Below are positions 59,333 to 64,000 of a stretch of DNA of 64,000 nucleotides, in pieces (the first letter of the stretch is position 1; each line of letters starts with the position of its first letter). The position numbers and the translations under genes were made by a program. The notes under the pieces are model-generated. The model did not search any database. It was not told the origin of the DNA and was given only the letters and a program-made list of their open reading frames with translations. Origin of the DNA: DATELY01 sp035276085 (GTDB lineage: Bacteria > Pseudomonadota > Gammaproteobacteria > Steroidobacterales > Steroidobacteraceae); contig DATELY010000226.1 of the NCBI GenBank assembly GCA_035276085.1, positions 1 through 64,000 of the forward strand, written 5' to 3'.

Positions 59333-60091
59333 ATGTTTGCCAGCACACCTAACTTCCGTGACTTCGGTGGCCAGATCACAGCCGACGGCCGACGCGTTCG
59401 CAGCGGCCAGCTGTATCGATCTTCCCGCCTGGCGCGCCTGGATGCCGAGGAGATGCAGTGCTTGCTGAGCTTGCAGCTCGAAGTGAGCTGCGATCTGCGC
59501 GGCGCGAGCGAACGCGCCCGCAATCCCACACCCTGGCCCGCAGGCGGTGCACCGCGAGAGCTGGTCCTGGATCTATCCGCCGATCTGCGCGCCGGCAACA
59601 CACGCCTCATGGACATGATCGTCGCCGATCCGACGGCGCGCGGCGCGCGCGCTGTCATGATGGAAACTTATCGCATGCTGCCGGCCAACTCGGCGTCTGC
59701 ATTGCGGCTGATCTTCGGCGAGCTGCTGCAGGGTCATGTGCCGATGCTGATTCACTGTACGGCAGGCAAGGATCGCTCGGGCTTCGTGAGCGCTTCCATC
59801 CTGCGGGCACTGAATGTGATGCACCGGGACATCCTGGCCGACTACATGGCGAGCGCGCGCCACGTCGATTTCGCAGCGCTCGCTGCCACCCTGCGCGAGC
59901 AGATTCGTGTGGCGCTGAATATCGATCTCGATGATGAGGCGCTCGCGGCGGTCAACGGTGTCGCACCGGAGTACCTGGAAGCCGCCTATGCCAGCGCAGC
60001 CGAGGAACATGGATCCTTCGATGCGTATCTCGCACGAGTAGGCATGGACGAGCAGGCGCGTACGCGCCTGCGCAGCCTACTGCTCGAGTAA
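59333..60091 (+). CDS. Tyrosine phosphatase-type protein (Y_phosphatase3)
   Basis: A 252-residue protein of the bacterial tyrosine-protein phosphatase-like family. The P-loop is LIHCTAGKDRSGFVSA, with catalytic Cys142 and the Arg of the CX5R motif. The N-terminal NFRDFGGQITADGRRVRSGQ is the usual signature. ATG 59333 starts the homologous part; an upstream in-frame ATG at 59264 is possible. Members of this family occur in steroid/lipid gene neighbourhoods, where their substrate is unclear; phosphorylated products of the APH-like kinases are a speculative option. Confidence 0.88.
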   Translation: MFASTPNFRDFGGQITADGRRVRSGQLYRSSRLARLDAEEMQCLLSLQLEVSCDLRGASERARNPTPWPAGGAPRELVLDLSADLRAGNTRLMDMIVADPTARGARAVMMETYRMLPANSASALRLIFGELLQGHVPMLIHCTAGKDRSGFVSASILRALNVMHRDILADYMASARHVDFAALAATLREQIRVALNIDLDDEALAAVNGVAPEYLEAAYASAAEEHGSFDAYLARVGMDEQARTRLRSLLLE

Positions 60092-60252
60092 GAACGCACC
60101 GCGTGTTCAGCCGCTGCTCCGTGTCGCGCAGCTGAGCTGCGATCTGAGAACGGAAGAACGAATCAGGTCGAACTTGGCGCTGCTGCGGTGTGAAGCTATA
60201 GTCCGTGGCCCCCCGACTGATCCGCCTCTCCTAGCAAATTGTCGAACCGTGA

Positions 60253-61356
60253 ATGATTTTCGCGATCACTGAAGAACAGACGCTACTGGGTGAGAGCGTG
60301 CAACGCCTGCTCGCCGAAGCGAACGAATTCGAAGTGCGGCGCCGCCGTCTGCGCGCGCAGCCGCCCGATCGACTTGCATTGTGGCCACAATTGACGGAGC
60401 TCGGCATCATCGGCGCCGCTTTCGATGAGGCTCATGGCGGCTTTGCCGGCGATCCGCGGACGGTCGCCGTCATCATGGCTCAGTTGGGCGCCTCGCTTGC
60501 TGTGGAGCCCTATCTCGCCACCGCTGTCATCGCCGGCCGAATACTGCAACGCGCGACCGATTCGGCAATGACCGAGCTCGCAGAGAGCGTGCTCGCTGGC
60601 GCGGAGCTCTGCGTTCTCGCACACGATGCGGGCAGCAATCCGTTTGCAGCGCCGAGCGTGTCGGCCACCGTGACCGGCGACCAAACGACACTGTCGGGAT
60701 CGCTGCGCTGCGTGCGACATGCGGATGTGGCCACGAGCTTTCTGGTATCGGCGCGCACGAGCAAGGGCATCGCGCTCTATCACGTACCGCGAGAGTGCAA
60801 AGGACTCACGATCGATCCGTTCCGCTTGCTCGATGGGGCTGGCGGCGGTGCGCTCACGCTGAGCGAGCTGCGATTGCCTGCGACATCGCAGCTCACTTTC
60901 GAGGGCGATGCGCACGCCGTTCTCGAGGAGGCATTGGAATGGGGCTTGCTGGGCCTGGCTGCGGAGACCGCCGGCATCGTCGATGCGCTCAACAAGGCCA
61001 CCTTCGCGTACCTCGGCACACGCAAACAGTTCGGTGTCACGCTCGGCACCTTCCAGGCGCTGCAGCATCGCGCAGCCGACATGTACATCGCTGCCGAAGA
61101 GATCTTCGCCATCGTCGACGCGGCCATCGATGCGTTCGATGCGTCGACACAGGCACGATCCGCGGCGGTGTCCGCGGCGAAAGTCGTCGCTGACACGGCC
61201 GGTCGACGCGTCGGGCACGAATCCGTGCAGATGCACGGCGGCATGGGCGTGAGCGACGAGTTGAACGTCAGCCACTACGCCCGCCGTCTCGCCACGATAC
61301 GCGCCGAGCTGGGCAGCGCCGATCAGCACCGATTCCGGTTTGGGAGTTTGCGATGA
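60253..61356 (+). CDS. Acyl-CoA dehydrogenase-family protein (likely non-catalytic partner)
   Basis: A 367-residue protein with the acyl-CoA dehydrogenase fold: LGIIGAAFDEAHGGFAGDPR, then a hydrophobic middle domain and a C-terminal HESVQMHGGMGVSDELNVSH. The EGT/GT-E-I motif near the C-terminus is missing, and the usual flavin/acyl binding segments are weak. It overlaps the next gene by 4 bases. Paired, unequal acyl-CoA dehydrogenase subunits are known in steroid side-chain catabolism, where they form alpha2beta2 enzymes; this pair has the same layout. Confidence 0.85.
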   Translation: MIFAITEEQTLLGESVQRLLAEANEFEVRRRRLRAQPPDRLALWPQLTELGIIGAAFDEAHGGFAGDPRTVAVIMAQLGASLAVEPYLATAVIAGRILQRATDSAMTELAESVLAGAELCVLAHDAGSNPFAAPSVSATVTGDQTTLSGSLRCVRHADVATSFLVSARTSKGIALYHVPRECKGLTIDPFRLLDGAGGGALTLSELRLPATSQLTFEGDAHAVLEEALEWGLLGLAAETAGIVDALNKATFAYLGTRKQFGVTLGTFQALQHRAADMYIAAEEIFAIVDAAIDAFDASTQARSAAVSAAKVVADTAGRRVGHESVQMHGGMGVSDELNVSHYARRLATIRAELGSADQHRFRFGSLR

Positions 61357-62573
61357 GCGCGGCGGCCGACGATCTGGCGTTCGTATCCGAATCCGAGGAA
61401 GCACGGCAGTGGCGCGCCGAGGTGCGCAGCTTCGTGCGCACACACTTGCCGGCGGATCTGGCGCGCAAAGTCGAGCTCGGTCTCAAGATCGAGAAAGCCG
61501 ACTACGTGCGCTGGCAGAAGATCCTGTATCGGCACGGCTGGTTCGCCGGCGCCTGGCCCAGGCAGCACGGCGGCCAGGGCTGGAACCTGTTGAAGCAGCT
61601 CGTCTTCACGCAAGAATCCGCCGTGTGCAATGCGCCGATGATCATCCCGTATGGCGTGAACATGGTCGGCCCGGTCATCTACACCTACGGCACCGAAGAA
61701 CAGAAGCGCGAGCATCTGCCCGGCATCCTGTCGAGCGATGTCTGGTGGTGTCAGGGGTATTCGGAGCCGGGTGCCGGATCCGATCTCGCCTCACTGAAGA
61801 CGTTCGCCGAACGCGACGGCGACCACTACGTCATCAACGGCACGAAAATGTGGACCACCGAAGCGCACTGGGCGGACAAAATGCACTGCCTCGTGCGCAC
61901 CGATCGTTCGGGCAAGCCGCAGCAGGGCATCACGTTTCTGCTGATCGACATGAAGACCCCGGGTTTGACGGTGCAACCCATCGTGACGATCGATGGCATC
62001 CATCACACGAATCAGACGTTCTTCGACAACGTCCGCGTTCCCATTGCCAATCGCGTGGGCGAAGAAGGCTTCGGCTGGACCATCGCAAAGTTCCTGCTCG
62101 GTAATGAGCGTACGTCGATTGCGGATACCGGACCGAAAATACGGCTGTTGCGACACATCCGCACGATGCACGCGGCCTTCCTGGCCGATCCGAGCATGAG
62201 CGATGTGTTGAAGACGACGACGACGGCGAAGCTGGCGGATCTGGAAATTCAACTGATGACGTTGTGCCGCATGGAAGCGCGCTACGTCGATGCCTGGTCC
62301 AAAGGCAAACCCGTCGGCGCGGAAGCTTCGTTACTGAAGATCCGCGGCACCGAGATCCTGCAAGCGCTCACTGAGCTTGCGCTGGAGCTGGAAGGCCCGC
62401 TGGCCGCCGCACACGATCCTGCGGATTTAGATCTGCCGCCGGCTGCCAGACTGAAACCGAGCCAGCTCGCCAGCCTGATCGCGCACGAATACCTGTATGG
62501 ACGCTGCTGGTCGATCTTCGGCGGCACCAACGAAGTGCAGCGGAACATCATCGCGCGGCAGGCGCTGGGCTGA
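61353..62573 (+). CDS. Acyl-CoA dehydrogenase (partner of the 60253 gene)
   Basis: A 406-residue dehydrogenase. Flavin/substrate segments: WWCQGYSEPGAGSDLASLKT, GTKMWTTEAHWADKMHCLV and the C-terminal RCWSIFGGTNEVQRNIIARQ. In the last motif the first residue of the usual EGT is Gly, so the catalytic base must lie elsewhere, as in some long-chain and steroid-type members. It starts within the end of the preceding gene (ATGA), implying a heteromeric enzyme. It is convergent with the SDR at 62576. Confidence 0.9.
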   Translation: MSAAADDLAFVSESEEARQWRAEVRSFVRTHLPADLARKVELGLKIEKADYVRWQKILYRHGWFAGAWPRQHGGQGWNLLKQLVFTQESAVCNAPMIIPYGVNMVGPVIYTYGTEEQKREHLPGILSSDVWWCQGYSEPGAGSDLASLKTFAERDGDHYVINGTKMWTTEAHWADKMHCLVRTDRSGKPQQGITFLLIDMKTPGLTVQPIVTIDGIHHTNQTFFDNVRVPIANRVGEEGFGWTIAKFLLGNERTSIADTGPKIRLLRHIRTMHAAFLADPSMSDVLKTTTTAKLADLEIQLMTLCRMEARYVDAWSKGKPVGAEASLLKIRGTEILQALTELALELEGPLAAAHDPADLDLPPAARLKPSQLASLIAHEYLYGRCWSIFGGTNEVQRNIIARQALG

Positions 62574-62575
62574 GA

Positions 62576-63352
62576 TCAGGCCAGCTGCAGGCCGCCTGCG
62601 ACGGGAATGGTCACACCCGTCACGTAACGAGCCTGCTGCGACAGTAAGAACAGCGCCACATCGGCGACTTCTTCCGCCGTGCCCGCGCGCTTCAGCGGTA
62701 CGGCCTTCGTCATCCGCTCCACGTAATCGTGGGTGTGCTCGTTGACGGTCGCCACGCCCAGCCCTGCCGCGATCAACCCGGGGCCCACACAATTCGCGCG
62801 AATGCCATTGCGGCCCTCTTCTCGCGCGAGTCCTCGAACCAGCATTTCGATCGCAGCCTTTGGCGCCGCCGACAAGATGTCGCGCGGCGGTGCTCTGTCG
62901 ACGGCCGCCGTGACGACGGCGAGATAGCTCCCGCTGCGGCGCGCGCGCAGATGCGGCAGCGTCGCTTCGACGAGATTGAAGAAGCCGTTGACGTCGGCAT
63001 CGAAGACACGCGCCCACTCCGAATGCGAGATCTCGTTGATGTAGAGATAGCGAATGGCAGGACCTGCGGCGTACACGACCGAATGCACGTGACCGAAGCG
63101 TTGGGTGGCTTCATTCACGACCGTGCGCGTGGCCGCGGTGTCCGTCAGATCCAATGAGAACGTCGCTGCCTCGCGGCCACACTGCCTGATGCTTTGCTCG
63201 ACAGCGCGAGCAGCGTCCGCATTGGAGCGATAGGTGAGCACGACGTTCGAGCCGGCTGTCGCCAGCGCCCTGCAGATCGCGGCACCGATGGCTCCCGAAC
63301 CGCCAACGACCAGCGCCGCACCTGTACTGAACTCATTGCCTTGCGAACCCAC
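62576..63352 (-). CDS. SDR-family protein lacking the catalytic tyrosine
   Basis: A 258-residue SDR-fold protein. The cofactor loop is normal (ALVVGGSGAIGAAICRALAT), and the C-terminus (YVTGVTIPVAGGLQLA) is FabG-like. The expected YxxxK reads SAAPK (residues 161-165, in RDILSAAPKAA), so Tyr is replaced by Ser; the preceding serine region is VVTAAVDRAP. It may bind NAD(P)H without standard catalysis or work with a different acid. It is 24 bases downstream of a membrane protein gene on the same strand. Likely an accessory in the same catabolic group. Confidence 0.85.
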   Translation of the reverse strand: MGSQGNEFSTGAALVVGGSGAIGAAICRALATAGSNVVLTYRSNADAARAVEQSIRQCGREAATFSLDLTDTAATRTVVNEATQRFGHVHSVVYAAGPAIRYLYINEISHSEWARVFDADVNGFFNLVEATLPHLRARRSGSYLAVVTAAVDRAPPRDILSAAPKAAIEMLVRGLAREEGRNGIRANCVGPGLIAAGLGVATVNEHTHDYVERMTKAVPLKRAGTAEEVADVALFLLSQQARYVTGVTIPVAGGLQLA

Positions 63353-63376
63353 GACGTGTTTCCCCGTTGTTGCGTT

Positions 63377-63991
63377 TCAAATCGATGCGGCTCGGGGCTC
63401 CGGCGCGTGCGCGGGGCTGGCACCAATGGCCCGCAATGTCAGCCACGTCATCGTGATGAGCCATGCGAAGAATGCACTGGCCGCCAGCCAGAAGGCGAGC
63501 AGACCATTCCACGCAAACGGGCCGGTCCGGAACATGTAAGAGAATGCGCCGGGAATGAACAGGATCGCGACCCACACATTCAAATAGGCAGCCCAGCGGG
63601 GATACACGGCACTGGCACTTCGATCCTGCAGAATCCCGCAGGCGATACCGCCGAACTGAGCGATGAAGGTGGGGAACGCTGGAATGATGATGAGCCAGCC
63701 GAGATCGTTGAGCAGCTGTGTCATCGCCGCCTCGCGCTCGGGACGAAACGCGGTGACGCCGAAGATCATGAGGGGGAACATCACGGTGAGAATGCCGATC
63801 GACCCGGCAGCCAGCTGCAGATAGGACGGCAGCCGACTGGCGCATTGCATGCGTCGCATCTGCGCCGAGATCACGCCGACCAGCGCCGCATAACCGGCAA
63901 TTCCGGTGAGTGCCAGGATCATTCCCGCGCGAATGGCGCCAGCGTTCATCCGGTAGAGAGCGGCAATCTCTTCAGCTGACAAACTCGGCAC
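63377..63991 (-). CDS. Conserved multi-pass membrane protein (5' end may lie outside window)
   Basis: A 204-residue protein with four or five membrane helices: RAGMILALTGIAGYAALVGV, LAAGSIGILTVMFPLMIFGV, WLIIIPAFPTFIAQFGGIAC and WNGLLAFWLAASAFFAWLIT. A GTG at 63991 gives a start (MPSLSAEEIAALYRMNAG), but the frame stays open to the window edge, so a few more residues are possible. Related hypothetical proteins occur next to SDR and acyl-CoA genes in hydrophobic-compound catabolism. Function unknown. Confidence 0.7.
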   Translation of the reverse strand: MPSLSAEEIAALYRMNAGAIRAGMILALTGIAGYAALVGVISAQMRRMQCASRLPSYLQLAAGSIGILTVMFPLMIFGVTAFRPEREAAMTQLLNDLGWLIIIPAFPTFIAQFGGIACGILQDRSASAVYPRWAAYLNVWVAILFIPGAFSYMFRTGPFAWNGLLAFWLAASAFFAWLITMTWLTLRAIGASPAHAPEPRAASI

Positions 63992-64000
63992 CGGCGGCGG

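Overview
The window is about 64 kb of dense, GC-rich bacterial chromosome with short intergenic gaps. No rRNA, tRNA, CRISPR array, phage or transposase gene was recognised. The gene content (AcnD/PrpF pair, large TonB receptor, DUF6491 protein, many acyl-CoA, Rieske and P450 genes) suggests a catabolically versatile gammaproteobacterium, perhaps near the Steroidobacter/Nevskia lineages. That placement is inference from gene content only.

Layout. 0-4.5 kb: TerC-type membrane protein (cut by the window start) behind a short hibernation-factor gene, a divergent NhaR-like LysR regulator, an APH-type kinase and a histone-H1-like basic protein. 4.5-12.4 kb: HupE/UreJ-like membrane protein, PpiC-type isomerase and DUF3604 protein; then a 2OG-Fe(II) oxygenase and a membrane-fused spermidine-synthase-like protein. 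12.4-36.8 kb: first catabolic block. It holds an LLM flavoprotein, APH-like protein, CrtI-like oxidoreductase, TonB receptor, CoA ligase, an E2 catalytic domain, E1 beta and alpha, enoyl-CoA hydratase, and an operon of FAD dehydrogenase, TetR, hydratase, SnoaL-like protein, DUF1214 protein and sulfotransferase. Divergent from that operon runs P450, Rieske oxygenase, CoA ligase and thiolase. 36.8-44.6 kb: DUF6491 protein, acnD and prpF (methylcitrate cycle) among repeat-rich spacers, a CBS protein and a hybrid histidine kinase. 44.6-64 kb: GFA protein, an operon of TetR, MaoC, acyl-CoA dehydrogenase, MaoC, two CitE/Mcl-type lyases and SnoaL-like protein, several SDRs, an AveC-like membrane protein, an APH-like protein with an altered catalytic loop, a free-standing lipoyl domain, a second Rieske oxygenase, a tyrosine phosphatase and an overlapping pair of acyl-CoA dehydrogenases.

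How it may work together. The catabolic blocks hold what is needed to import a hydrophobic compound (TonB receptor), oxygenate it (P450, two Rieske oxygenases, FAD dehydrogenases), activate it with CoA and shorten it by beta-oxidation. Propionyl-CoA could then enter the methylcitrate cycle (AcnD/PrpF) or a mesaconyl/methylmalyl-CoA-like route (MaoC plus Mcl-like lyases). A steroid or isoprenoid substrate fits but is not proved by sequence.

The most notable observation is a 2-oxo acid dehydrogenase complex in pieces. E1 alpha and beta lie together, E2 is only a catalytic domain, and the lipoyl domain is a separate 76-residue protein about 33 kb away. The E1 and lipoyl promoters share a nearly identical 34-base block. 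A palindrome of the form TGGCAC-N3-GTGCCA recurs at the E1, E2/ligase, lipoyl, second-Rieske and TetR promoters, suggesting one local regulon.
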